Assembly (NCBI GenBank): GCA_964496435.1
Contig: CAZBZP010000004.1
Coordinates: 1 to 64,000, forward strand
Direction: 5' to 3'
Length of the DNA: 64,000 bases
From: Berkiella sp964496435
Lineage (GTDB): Bacteria > Pseudomonadota > Gammaproteobacteria > Berkiellales > Berkiellaceae
How positions within the stretch are numbered: position 1 is the first letter of the stretch; every line of letters starts with the position of its first letter. The notes beneath the pieces are model-generated. The model was not told the origin of the DNA. It saw nothing but the letters and a program-made list of their open reading frames with translations, and searched no databases. Positions 40,522 to 49,295 of the stretch are shown here, one piece after another. Position numbers and translations under genes: made by a program.

Positions 40522-42096
40522 TTATCCTTTTAGCTCAATATCTTTATGGATAGCATTTAAATCACGGACCCAAGGCTGAATATTGGAACTATTCAATTGC
40601 TTTGTCATTTTTTCAGATGCAAGTTTGGCTTCTTGGTTGGTTGAATAATCACCATAGACAACAATATACCAATCTTTTCCTTGTCGCTTTGTTTGAAATG
40701 CATAGGTTGTTTTTTCCAAGCCATGCTTTTTAACAAATTTCTTAATGCTTTCTTCGTTACTTGCTCCTAACAGCTGCAATGTGTAATGGCGCTTATTAAC
40801 GGACAGTAAATGATTTTCTTGTTCGCTAAGACCTTTCTTCGCACTTTGTTTTTGCTTGGGTTGCGCTGGTGCTACTACTTTTTGAGGCTTTTCTGTCACC
40901 TTCACTGCTTTAGCATTTTGCACTTCATTTTGTTTATTAGCTTGGGCGCTGTCACTCTCTTTAGTTTGAACTGGCGTTTGCTGGGTAATTTCTTGGGCAG
41001 TTTGCTTGACTGCTTGTTGTGGTGCTTGTTGCACTGCTGGTTCAGTGTGAGCTTGATTTTCTTTGGTAGTTGGAGCAGGCGCTACCGTAAGGACTTGAGG
41101 TTGTTCCTCATGATTTTCTTTCATATCGTCTTCAATCACATCTGAATTATCAACTTTATCAAAGTGAAATGCGACAGAAGGTGATGATTGCTTGGGCGAG
41201 GCGTTCTGCGAAGGCCAATTTTGCTCTGCTGTTTGTGCTGCATTAACAGGGGTGGGCGAAGCTTCTTCTTGGGTATTGGCATTATTCACGACTAAATAAG
41301 TCCCGCCAAGGGCAAGGCCTGCTAAAACACCTAAAGAAATAGGATTTAATCCTAGGATATTAAAAGATTTTTTTGTCTTCCTCTTTCCATTTGAGCCTTG
41401 CTGTTCAAGGGCAGATAATTTTTCGCGAACGACTGCGCCGGGAAGCCCATTGCTGCGCTCAAATATTGATAAAACCTGATCTTTGTTGAAGAGCTGGCCT
41501 ACACTCGTCGCATTAACAAAAGTTTGGACATCTTGTAGGGTCCAAGATTCAAGTTCGATTGTATAAATACGGTTATTACTTATCGCTGTAAAATCTGGTG
41601 AAAACATTCTGAGCTCTAAGGAAGGTTCGCCCAGCAAGACCAATCGCATCTGATTGATAGATTGTGCCTCAAAATTTATTAACTCAACTAATGCTTGCAA
41701 TTGTTCGTTGGATAGAAGATGTGCATCATCGACAAATAATGTCCAAATGCCGAGATGTTGGCTTTGTCCTTGAAACTGAAGATGATGTATGTCATCACGT
41801 GTTTGCTGAACACCATGCCAATCTAAACCAAAACTTTGTACCACTTGATTCAACATTGCTTCAACAGAGGTATGCGCTTTGGCTGTTAAATGCATTTTAT
41901 GTAATGCAGGCGTTCTTTTATCCAACATGTGTTGCATAAAAGTTGTTTTACCGCCATCTTGAGGAGCAATAACCAATAAGACATTCTGACTTAGTTGAGA
42001 AAGATGTCTGATCACTTCTTCATGATGTTGCCAAGTTGGGGGTAGATAGTAATTTGAGTTTTCGGTTTCTTGAGATGTGAATAATGATTTTTTCAT
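40522..42096 (-). CDS. damX: DamX-like cell-division protein with AAA and SPOR domains
   Basis: 524 residues from the ATG at 42096 (AGG upstream); a longer frame would overlap aroB. An N-terminal ExeA-like ATPase has Walker A APQDGGKTT (44-52) and Walker B LFVDDAHLL. A basic stretch (GKRKTKK) and one membrane segment (SLGVLAGLALGGTYLVV, ~265-282) follow. The Gln/Thr/Pro-rich periplasmic linker ends in a C-terminal SPOR domain (YTLQLLGASNEESIKKFV...DWYIVVYGDY). SPOR domains bind denuded peptidoglycan at the septum. aroK-aroB-damX is the usual order. No dam gene follows; hemE is next. Confidence 0.92.
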   Translation of the reverse strand: MKKSLFTSQETENSNYYLPPTWQHHEEVIRHLSQLSQNVLLVIAPQDGGKTTFMQHMLDKRTPALHKMHLTAKAHTSVEAMLNQVVQSFGLDWHGVQQTRDDIHHLQFQGQSQHLGIWTLFVDDAHLLSNEQLQALVELINFEAQSINQMRLVLLGEPSLELRMFSPDFTAISNNRIYTIELESWTLQDVQTFVNATSVGQLFNKDQVLSIFERSNGLPGAVVREKLSALEQQGSNGKRKTKKSFNILGLNPISLGVLAGLALGGTYLVVNNANTQEEASPTPVNAAQTAEQNWPSQNASPKQSSPSVAFHFDKVDNSDVIEDDMKENHEEQPQVLTVAPAPTTKENQAHTEPAVQQAPQQAVKQTAQEITQQTPVQTKESDSAQANKQNEVQNAKAVKVTEKPQKVVAPAQPKQKQSAKKGLSEQENHLLSVNKRHYTLQLLGASNEESIKKFVKKHGLEKTTYAFQTKRQGKDWYIVVYGDYSTNQEAKLASEKMTKQLNSSNIQPWVRDLNAIHKDIELKG

Positions 42097-42112
42097 AGTA
42101 TCCCTACCTAAC

Positions 42113-43216
42113 TTAGGCTTGAGCGCCACAGCGCTGTAATATCTTCTCTACTTGTAATGTGGTGATTGTCTCAGAAATGGTTGCGTCACCCAACGCATTG
42201 AGTAAAACCCATTGTAATCCTTTATTAAATTGTTTTTTATCATGCTTCATTTTCATCAAAATCTCTACACTCTTGATGTTATTTGGTATTTTTGTTGGCA
42301 AGCCTAGCTCATTCAATAGAAATATTAATCTTTCTAACAAACTATAATTGCATGCATTATTCTCCACAGAAAGCATTACAGCTGCAACCATGCCAATCGC
42401 AACGGCTTCCCCATGAAGCATTTGTTTATAATCTAACAAACTTTCTAGTGCGTGTGCTACGGTATGTCCAAAATTTAATAAGCGTCTTAATGCATTATCT
42501 CTTTCATCTTGTGAAACTATTTTTGATTTAAGAGCTATTGCCTTTTGCACAGCATATTCAAGTGCGTTTTTCTCTCGGTTAATAAGAGCTGTTTTATGTG
42601 CTTCGCACCATTCAAAAAAAGGAGCATCAAGGCTAAGGCCATATTTTAAAAGTTCCGCACAACCTGAGATATATTCACGCTGTGCTAAAGTTTTTAGTGT
42701 GATTAAATCACAAAATACGGCTTTGGGCTGATAAAAAGTACCAATTAAATTTTTACCTTGAGGTAAATTTACGGCTGTTTTGCCACCGATAGCTGCGTCA
42801 ATTTGGCTCAGCAAGGTGGTTGGGCATTGTATAAAATCGATACCGCGCAAGTAACAGGCTGCGCTAAAGCCCGCTAAATCACCAATCATGCCGCCGCCAA
42901 GTGCAATTATGACATCATGACGATGGTACCCTTCTTCTAGCAGTTTTGACCAAATTGAAGTTGCTGTCTCCAAGGATTTTTGAGATTCGCCACTTTCAAT
43001 ACAAAACAGACTGCAATGAGATGCCTTGGCTTGTAAGCAGGTCTTTTCAAGAAGGGGGTAGTAATAATTCGCTATAGAAGGATGACTAAGAACAAAAACC
43101 TTCTTGTTCGCTACCAGGGGTTCAAACAAATGTACTTGAGAAAATAAATCATGAGCAACATAAACAGGGTATTTTCCCGAAGGCATATCAACCCAAGTAC
43201 ATTCTTTTTGAGGCAT
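42113..43216 (-). CDS. aroB: 3-dehydroquinate synthase
   Basis: 367 residues. It converts DAHP to 3-dehydroquinate in the shikimate pathway, using NAD and a divalent metal. The GGGMIGDLAGFSAACYLRGI block, PTTLLSQIDAAIGGKTAVN and the metal His in NFGHTVAHALE and MLHGEAVAIGM are intact. It follows aroK after seven bases and precedes damX. Confidence 0.96.
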   Translation of the reverse strand: MPQKECTWVDMPSGKYPVYVAHDLFSQVHLFEPLVANKKVFVLSHPSIANYYYPLLEKTCLQAKASHCSLFCIESGESQKSLETATSIWSKLLEEGYHRHDVIIALGGGMIGDLAGFSAACYLRGIDFIQCPTTLLSQIDAAIGGKTAVNLPQGKNLIGTFYQPKAVFCDLITLKTLAQREYISGCAELLKYGLSLDAPFFEWCEAHKTALINREKNALEYAVQKAIALKSKIVSQDERDNALRRLLNFGHTVAHALESLLDYKQMLHGEAVAIGMVAAVMLSVENNACNYSLLERLIFLLNELGLPTKIPNNIKSVEILMKMKHDKKQFNKGLQWVLLNALGDATISETITTLQVEKILQRCGAQA

Positions 43217-43223
43217 GCTAAGC

Positions 43224-43751
43224 TTATCCCAGCTGATCTCGCTCTATCAGTCTAATTATGTCACTAGAGACTGAACGCACAGTGCGACCATCTGTCTCAA
43301 CAATAACATCAGCGACCTCGCGATATAGAGGTTCTCGTGATTTCATTAAATCAGTTAGGGTGTCATTAGGGATTTCTGTTCTTAATAAAGGTCGGCGTTT
43401 ATCACGCAACGTTCTTCGTACTTGTTGCTCCACTGTTGTATGCAAATAGACAACAGTACCTCGGGCAGCTAATCGATTACGGTTATCCGCATTCAAAATG
43501 GCGCCACCACCGGTAGCTAACACAATGCCTTGCAATTGGCTAAGTTCATCAATGACGGCAGCTTCCCGCTTTCTGAATCCTTCTTCTCCCTCAACATCAA
43601 AAATCCATGCAATGTCAGCCCCAGTCCGGGCTTCGATTTCCTGATCCGCATCAAAGAACTCTAGCTTCAATTCTTTTGCCAATTGCTTACCTATTGTGCT
43701 TTTTCCAGCCCCCATAGGGCCAATCAAAAATAGGTTAAGTGATCGCTTCAT
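43224..43751 (-). CDS. aroK: Shikimate kinase
   Basis: 175 residues. It phosphorylates shikimate at O3. The P-loop GPMGAGKSTIG (residues ~11-21), the shikimate-binding FFDADQEIE, FRKREAAV, TGGGAI and the lid region DKRRPLLRT are present. It is the first gene of aroK-aroB-damX and lies downstream of pilQ, the usual order, but after a 199-bp gap that leaves room for a separate promoter. Confidence 0.96.
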   Translation of the reverse strand: MKRSLNLFLIGPMGAGKSTIGKQLAKELKLEFFDADQEIEARTGADIAWIFDVEGEEGFRKREAAVIDELSQLQGIVLATGGGAILNADNRNRLAARGTVVYLHTTVEQQVRRTLRDKRRPLLRTEIPNDTLTDLMKSREPLYREVADVIVETDGRTVRSVSSDIIRLIERDQLG

Positions 43752-43950
43752 ATTTCTATCAACTTGGCCAAGCTTACAATTTATTAAAAAGCAAGATAAT
43801 TAACTAGAGAATGAGTTTTGTCTAAAAAATCAGCAAGATTTCCTACTTAAAATTAGGTAGTCCTTTTGCTGGGTCATAAGTATACCATTGGAAGACAACC
43901 CGAATCGAGGGAATGGCTGTTACTTTATCGGGAAATCCCCCCCTTTAATC

Positions 43951-46104
43951 TCAACCAACCATGCCGTCTTGAATAATCTTTGGGGTGACAAATATCATCA
44001 ACTCACTTCGTTGATCGCTATTGTTCTCATTTCTGAACATCCACCCGACCAATGGGAGCTTCCCAAAAAAGGGAATGCTGTCTTTTTGCAATTGTTTATT
44101 CTGTTGATATATACCACCCAGCACGACTGTTTCACCATTATTTACTAACACCTTGGTGTGCAATTCACGGGTATTAATTGCTGGCACGTTATTGGTCACG
44201 ACACCACGAGAATCTTGATTTACCTTCAGATCCATAATGATGTGATCATCTGGCGTAATTTGTGGCGTCACTTCTAAGCGCAAGACCGCCTTCTTAAAGG
44301 CAATAGAAGCCGCACCACTAGAGGTAGATTCTTGGTAAGGAATTTCTTCACCAGACTCAATATAAGCCATTTGCTGATTTGAGGTAACCAGTCTTGGGCT
44401 TGCAACAATCTTACCTAAACCTTCAGACTCAAGGGCTTGCAACTCAAGATCTAAAATCGTGCCACCTGGTAATCTTGCTAAGGTCATACCAAAACTTGCT
44501 TGGGTTGTATTACTGCCTGATAAAGGCAATGCTTGTAACATGTTTAGGCCTAGTCTATCACCCACTAAAACATTTGCCGGTGTGGTTACGCCAGCCGCTA
44601 CCGTACTGGAGCCCGTTAAACCTGGCCCTAACACTTGACCTGCAAAGCCAAGGACAGGTTCATTACCAGGTCGTGCTGAGCCTGCACCACCTAAGCTAAC
44701 ACCCAACACATCTTGGAAATCATCGGTTGCAAATACAAGTCGCGATTCAATTAACACCTGACGAATAGGAATGTCCAATTTTTGCACTAGCGCCCTGATT
44801 TCTTCCAATTTGGTTGCTGTGTCTTGCACTAATAAAGTATTGGTGCGTTCATCAACAGAAACAGTACCTCTGCTGGAAAGTAAAGAATTCTTTTCTGTTT
44901 TAAGCAGCGCTGCCAATTCAGAGGCTTTAGCATAATTGACTTGCACATATTCAGCGCGTAATGGCGCAAGATCCGTTACCTGCTGTGTGCTTTGTAATTC
45001 CAATTTTTCACGTGCCGCCATCTCTTCGGTCGGGCCTATCAGCATAACATTGCCAATTTGACGTTTTGCTAATCCTTTTGTTTTTAAGATGATATCTAAG
45101 GCTTGATCCCAGGGAACGTTACGCAACCGTAATGTTACATTACCCGTAACAGAATCACTTGTAACAATATTGAGCCCAGTGAAGTCGGCAATAAGCTGCA
45201 ACACTGCTCGCACTTCAATGTCTTGGAAGTTAAGCGATAAACGCTCTCCAGTATATTTGAATGTTTTTTTCTGTAATTGCTCTTTTGATTCTTGCGTTAA
45301 TGGCCTAACATCGACCGTAAAACGTTTATCTGCTTGATAAGCAATATTTTCTGTAAATCCGTTATTTTGAATCACCATTTCAACATCTTTACCTTGTTGA
45401 ATGGTATTAACAGAAACAACGGGTGTTCCAAAGTCAGTCACATCTAATTTATGTTGTAAACGTTGTGGCAAAACAGTGTTGCTAAAGCGAATGCGGATCT
45501 TATCGCCTTCTTCTTTCATGTCTACTGGAATTTGTGTGCTGTTAAGATCAACAACAACCCTACCCTCACCTTCTTGGCCACGGCGAAAATCTATAGCAGA
45601 TAAGCTATAGCCTTTAGGATTTTCCTTTGCTGTGCGCGGTGAAAATTGACCTTTAAAAGGATCGGTAGATCGCTGCACGCTAGGCACACCAGCCGAAAGG
45701 GTAATGATTGCTTCTTTCCCTTGAGTGCTGACCGTAAACGGAACTGATTCACTTAAATCAATTACGACACGCGTTTTACCGCCACCTTCAATGACAGAAA
45801 CGCGTTTCACAGCGCCCACATTGTATTCAGGACGTGAAGCTTCTCGCGATAAGCCGTTTTTTACTTGCGGAAAATCTAGACAAATTTTTGCAGGATTTTC
45901 TATAACAAAACTGTTAGGTGCCATAACAGGTGAACTCATCATCAATCTTAATCGAACACCACCACCTTCTATAGAATCCAATTGCATTTTATCTAAACGT
46001 GGCGCGTGCGCAAAAAGTGGACAAGCAATCAATAGCGCAGTTGCCAATATACAAACCCTCAAGCAAAGAGAGTGTGCTATTCCTAAAAGCGTCGACCTAG
46101 CCAT
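43951..46104 (-). CDS. pilQ: Type IV pilus secretin PilQ
   Basis: 717 residues with a signal peptide (LLIACPLFAHA). AMIN domains lie in the first ~240 residues, then the secretin N0/STN region (LSLNFQDIEVRAVLQLIADF), N1 (YVQVNYAKASELAALL), and the C-terminal secretin pore (LEVTPQITPDDHIIMDLKVN, TKVLVNNGETVVLGGIY, FFGKLPLVGWMFRN). It forms the outer-membrane ring through which the pilus passes. It is the last gene of pilMNOPQ. Confidence 0.97.
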   Translation of the reverse strand: MARSTLLGIAHSLCLRVCILATALLIACPLFAHAPRLDKMQLDSIEGGGVRLRLMMSSPVMAPNSFVIENPAKICLDFPQVKNGLSREASRPEYNVGAVKRVSVIEGGGKTRVVIDLSESVPFTVSTQGKEAIITLSAGVPSVQRSTDPFKGQFSPRTAKENPKGYSLSAIDFRRGQEGEGRVVVDLNSTQIPVDMKEEGDKIRIRFSNTVLPQRLQHKLDVTDFGTPVVSVNTIQQGKDVEMVIQNNGFTENIAYQADKRFTVDVRPLTQESKEQLQKKTFKYTGERLSLNFQDIEVRAVLQLIADFTGLNIVTSDSVTGNVTLRLRNVPWDQALDIILKTKGLAKRQIGNVMLIGPTEEMAAREKLELQSTQQVTDLAPLRAEYVQVNYAKASELAALLKTEKNSLLSSRGTVSVDERTNTLLVQDTATKLEEIRALVQKLDIPIRQVLIESRLVFATDDFQDVLGVSLGGAGSARPGNEPVLGFAGQVLGPGLTGSSTVAAGVTTPANVLVGDRLGLNMLQALPLSGSNTTQASFGMTLARLPGGTILDLELQALESEGLGKIVASPRLVTSNQQMAYIESGEEIPYQESTSSGAASIAFKKAVLRLEVTPQITPDDHIIMDLKVNQDSRGVVTNNVPAINTRELHTKVLVNNGETVVLGGIYQQNKQLQKDSIPFFGKLPLVGWMFRNENNSDQRSELMIFVTPKIIQDGMVG

Positions 46105-46131
46105 GTTGTATGCCCCTGCAATAATATCGGA

Positions 46132-46698
46132 TCATCTTTTGCCTTTTTTCTTTTGCAAATCACTCTCATCGATAAGCGCTAAGAAAGCTTTTCTTTCACG
46201 CCACCCACCCGAGCCATCGGGGATAATTTCAGTGATAAGCACTTTTTCTTCTGTTACATCTTCAACGCGTCCATCATGTTGCCCAAGGTAATTCCCTTTG
46301 GCTATGCGATGCACGGTACCATCTGTATCTTCAATAACTGCCCAGCGTCTGCCTTGTTTTTCAAGTGTTCCCATCATGCGTAAACTATCTAAGGGAAAGG
46401 CTTCCAAAGGTTCTTTTCGACGATTGGCATCTGGATGAATGCCTTTATCGTTAGCTACATTCTTAGCCACTTCAACAGGTGTTGAGGGCATGAATGGACT
46501 GCGTAAATTTGAATCATTATAAGTAAATGTTTCATACGGCTTTACTTCTGGCAATGGTTCAATTTCTTTAATTTGCCGACTTTTAATTTTGTTAACATAG
46601 GCTTGCAATTCAGCTCTTTTTTCCCTATTACCACATGCACTCAACATGAGTGAAAACACAACAAGCAATATGATTTTAATTACATTATTTGCTTTCAT
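46132..46698 (-). CDS. pilP: Type IV pilus lipoprotein PilP
   Basis: 188 residues from the ATG at 46698, nine bases after GGTG; GTG and ATG codons just before it are also in frame. The N-terminus carries a lipobox (LMLSACGN), so it is a lipoprotein anchored in the inner or outer leaflet facing the periplasm. The PilP beta domain has FPLDSLRMMGTLEKQGRRWAV split by natural variation and GNYLGQHDGRVEDV. It links the PilMNO platform to PilQ. It overlaps pilO by 14 bases. Confidence 0.94.
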   Translation of the reverse strand: MKANNVIKIILLVVFSLMLSACGNREKRAELQAYVNKIKSRQIKEIEPLPEVKPYETFTYNDSNLRSPFMPSTPVEVAKNVANDKGIHPDANRRKEPLEAFPLDSLRMMGTLEKQGRRWAVIEDTDGTVHRIAKGNYLGQHDGRVEDVTEEKVLITEIIPDGSGGWRERKAFLALIDESDLQKKKGKR

Positions 46699-47290
46699 GT
46701 TCATTATCACCAGCAGTATAACGATACGTTTTAGCGGTTATATTCATTACCAAATTATCGCCGCCAGCATCAGGCTTAACAGGATGAATAACAAAATCAT
46801 GCAATGTTACAATACGTGGCAATGCCGCAATGTTGCTAACAAATTCACCAAACTGGTGATAACTACCAACTACAGAAATTTCTATAGGCAACTCCACATA
46901 AAAATCTATTTCTTTTTCAGGCTGTAATCGAATCGTTCTAAATTCTAATCCTGAAGCAAGCCCCTGATGTGAAATATCTTCTAGTAAACCAGGCACTTCG
47001 GTTTTTTCAGGTAACTGGCGTAGCAATGCACCAAAAGAAGCTTTCATCGTTGCCATTTGATCTTTATATGCTTGCAAATTTGCCGCTTTAGTTTGTTTTG
47101 ATTCAAAAGTAGTTCTTAATTGTAATTCTTCACTTTCAGCAGCATCGAGTTGTACCAATTGCTTTTTCGTATCTGTCCAATAACCCAAAAAGAGAATCAT
47201 TACCGTAAAAGCAACAATAGTGAAAATCTTGACCGGCATCGGCCAATTACCAATATTGTTGACATCTAATTCATTCAAATCGATATTCAT
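46685..47290 (-). CDS. pilO: Type IV pilus assembly protein PilO
   Basis: 201 residues: one membrane segment (KIFTIVAFTVMILFLGYW), a periplasmic coiled coil (~50-85), and a ferredoxin-like domain (LLRQLPEKTEVPGLLEDI, FYVELPIEISVVGSYHQFG). It pairs with PilN in the inner-membrane alignment complex. It follows pilN after four bases and overlaps pilP. Confidence 0.95.
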   Translation of the reverse strand: MNIDLNELDVNNIGNWPMPVKIFTIVAFTVMILFLGYWTDTKKQLVQLDAAESEELQLRTTFESKQTKAANLQAYKDQMATMKASFGALLRQLPEKTEVPGLLEDISHQGLASGLEFRTIRLQPEKEIDFYVELPIEISVVGSYHQFGEFVSNIAALPRIVTLHDFVIHPVKPDAGGDNLVMNITAKTYRYTAGDNEHESK

Positions 47291-47294
47291 CTTT

Positions 47295-47975
47295 TCACTT
47301 TTTTGTCACAGCAGGGGCTTGCCCTGGCTTGGTATTTGTTGAGGTTTTTTGACCTTGATTAGCCGCTTTGTCATCGACTTTATCTTCTTTTAACAATTTA
47401 TTTAAATTGGCTTGTGTATCTATTGTTTCCAAAGCTTGTAAATTAAAACCAATCAACCTATCAACAACTTTTTCACCTTCTTTGGGTGTATCTGCTTGAA
47501 TATAGGTTAATACAGGATTTTTTAACCAATTCGATGCTTCTATATTGCGCATAAATGTCGATACACGCGTGTTTGACTCTGCTTTTCCGTCAATCACTAA
47601 ATTTGGACCTGTTCTGGCTAAATTCGTTAAAAACAATCCTTCAGGGACTGTGCGCACAATGCCATCAAATAATCTAACAATTTGTGGTCGATTTGTTTGT
47701 AATTGTTGGATAATTTCCATTCTGGCTAACAATTGTTGCTTTTCTTTTTGCAGCGATTCAATTTCAGCGATTTGCTCATCCAATTTTTTAATTTCATTTT
47801 TCAAAAAAACATTGTTTTCATTTTGAAAAGCTATTTGCCTAGAAATCGACATATGTATAAGGAGCATTAATCCCGTTGCAACTACTAAACCTAAGCCTAA
47901 GTAAGATACAAATTCTCTTTTAAGATGTTCTTTTTGTTCTTCGCGCCAGGGTAATAAATTAATATTGATAGTCAT
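47295..47975 (-). CDS. pilN: Type IV pilus assembly protein PilN
   Basis: 226 residues. The cytoplasmic N-terminus INLLPWREE is the motif that binds PilM; a membrane segment (LGLGLVVATGLMLLIHM) and periplasmic coiled coil follow, then the PilN core (RIVRTVPEGLFLTNL-like). The C-terminal ~40 residues are Lys/Gln/Thr-rich and longer than usual. It overlaps pilM by four bases (ATGA). Confidence 0.95.
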   Translation of the reverse strand: MTININLLPWREEQKEHLKREFVSYLGLGLVVATGLMLLIHMSISRQIAFQNENNVFLKNEIKKLDEQIAEIESLQKEKQQLLARMEIIQQLQTNRPQIVRLFDGIVRTVPEGLFLTNLARTGPNLVIDGKAESNTRVSTFMRNIEASNWLKNPVLTYIQADTPKEGEKVVDRLIGFNLQALETIDTQANLNKLLKEDKVDDKAANQGQKTSTNTKPGQAPAVTKK

Positions 47976-49054
47976 GATTGATGCTCGTGATTAAAGCTGC
48001 GTAATGCTAAGCCACAACAAATCATTAAGGAAGGCGCATCCGCATTAATTGCCGGAACACTGACTCTAGGCGCAATTGTCATATTCGCAAAAGGATTTGC
48101 TACTGTGGCAGGGATCCCCAGTTTTTCTTCCACTCTTTGCACAAGCCCAGGTAAGGTTGCGGTCCCACCTGCTAATACAATATGATCAACTTCTGAGTAG
48201 GCTTGGGATGAAAAATAAAATTGTAATGAGCGGCTAATTTGTTGAACAACAGCATCTTTAAAAGGCTCAAGCACTTCCACTAAATAATCTTCAGGTAGCC
48301 CACCTTGCTTCTTAGCCAGATTAGCTTCCTCATAAGTGAGACCATAACGACGCTGAATTTCTTCCGTGAGTTGCTTGCCACCAAAAATTTGGTCACGTGT
48401 GTAAACTGTTACTTTATCATGTAACACACAAAAGGAAGTCATTGAAGAGCCAATATCAACAACCGCAATGGTTTGATTACTGCCGGCACTTGGTAATTGA
48501 TCAGCTATCAATCGAAAAGCGCGTTCAATGGCATAGGCTTCAATATCAATTACTTTCGCCGTTAAACCACCTAAATTTAATACTTCAATTAAAGTATCAA
48601 CCATTTCTGTACGTGAAGCAGCCAGTAATACATCGACGAGTTCGGGGTTTTTGGCGCTGGGACCAATAACTTGAAAATCAATATTCACTTCCGACATGGG
48701 ATATGGAATGTGGCGCTCAGCTTCTAATTCAATCTGCGTAACCAATTCATGTTCTTTGAGGCCGGCATTCATTTGAATAATTTTGGTAATAACTGCTGAG
48801 CCAGAAACGGCAATAGCACCAAATTTTGATCGGGTACGCGAACGCTTGACCACGCGTTCAATCGCTTGCCCAATTACTTCTACATTTTTGAATTCTTTTT
48901 CCTGCATGGCATCAGCAGGTAACATTTCAAAGGCATAACTTTCAACACGGTACCCATTTGGGCTTAGACTTAGCTCTAATAACTTTACGGAGGCTGAGCT
49001 TATGTCAACGCCGACTAGCGTGGGGTATTTGGGTTGAAATAAAGCTAATTCCAC
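47972..49054 (-). CDS. pilM: Type IV pilus assembly protein PilM
   Basis: 360 residues from the GTG at 49054, which has AAGGAAGG close upstream and fits the family N-terminus; a TTG at 49090 is in frame. It is an actin-like cytoplasmic protein that binds ATP and the PilN tail. VGVDISSASVKLLEL, TIAVVDIGSSMTSFCVL and IVLAGGTATLPGL are the nucleotide motifs. It is the first gene of pilMNOPQ, divergent from the PBP1a gene. Confidence 0.94.
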   Translation of the reverse strand: MELALFQPKYPTLVGVDISSASVKLLELSLSPNGYRVESYAFEMLPADAMQEKEFKNVEVIGQAIERVVKRSRTRSKFGAIAVSGSAVITKIIQMNAGLKEHELVTQIELEAERHIPYPMSEVNIDFQVIGPSAKNPELVDVLLAASRTEMVDTLIEVLNLGGLTAKVIDIEAYAIERAFRLIADQLPSAGSNQTIAVVDIGSSMTSFCVLHDKVTVYTRDQIFGGKQLTEEIQRRYGLTYEEANLAKKQGGLPEDYLVEVLEPFKDAVVQQISRSLQFYFSSQAYSEVDHIVLAGGTATLPGLVQRVEEKLGIPATVANPFANMTIAPRVSVPAINADAPSLMICCGLALRSFNHEHQS

Positions 49055-49280
49055 TTGTCCTTCCTTAGCTCTTACAATTGCGTCCTGCAATTTTAATTAT
49101 CTAACCAGCTAACATTTGTTTAATTTCTTAAATATAAATTTACCTAATATAAAATAATAGGAATCTAACTCAATACTAGCTGTTACACGTAAACTAGCAA
49201 ATTCCCCCCCCTTTAATGTCCATCTTCACTTGAGATTTTTACTTGCGGCGATGGAAGGGGTAACGACCATTATGACATTT

Positions 49281-49289
49281 TGCTATAAT
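49281..49289 (+). promoter_or_regulatory. Extended -10-like element directly before the PBP1a start
   Basis: TGcTATAAT is a consensus extended -10 ending six bases before the ATG at 49296. If it is used, the transcript would start at or near the ATG and be leaderless. It may also be chance. Confidence 0.3.
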
Positions 49290-49295
49290 CCGAGC

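Noticed and set aside
45725..46291. Plus-strand 188-codon open frame
   Set aside because: It is antisense to the start of pilQ and the end of pilP, which are both well supported.
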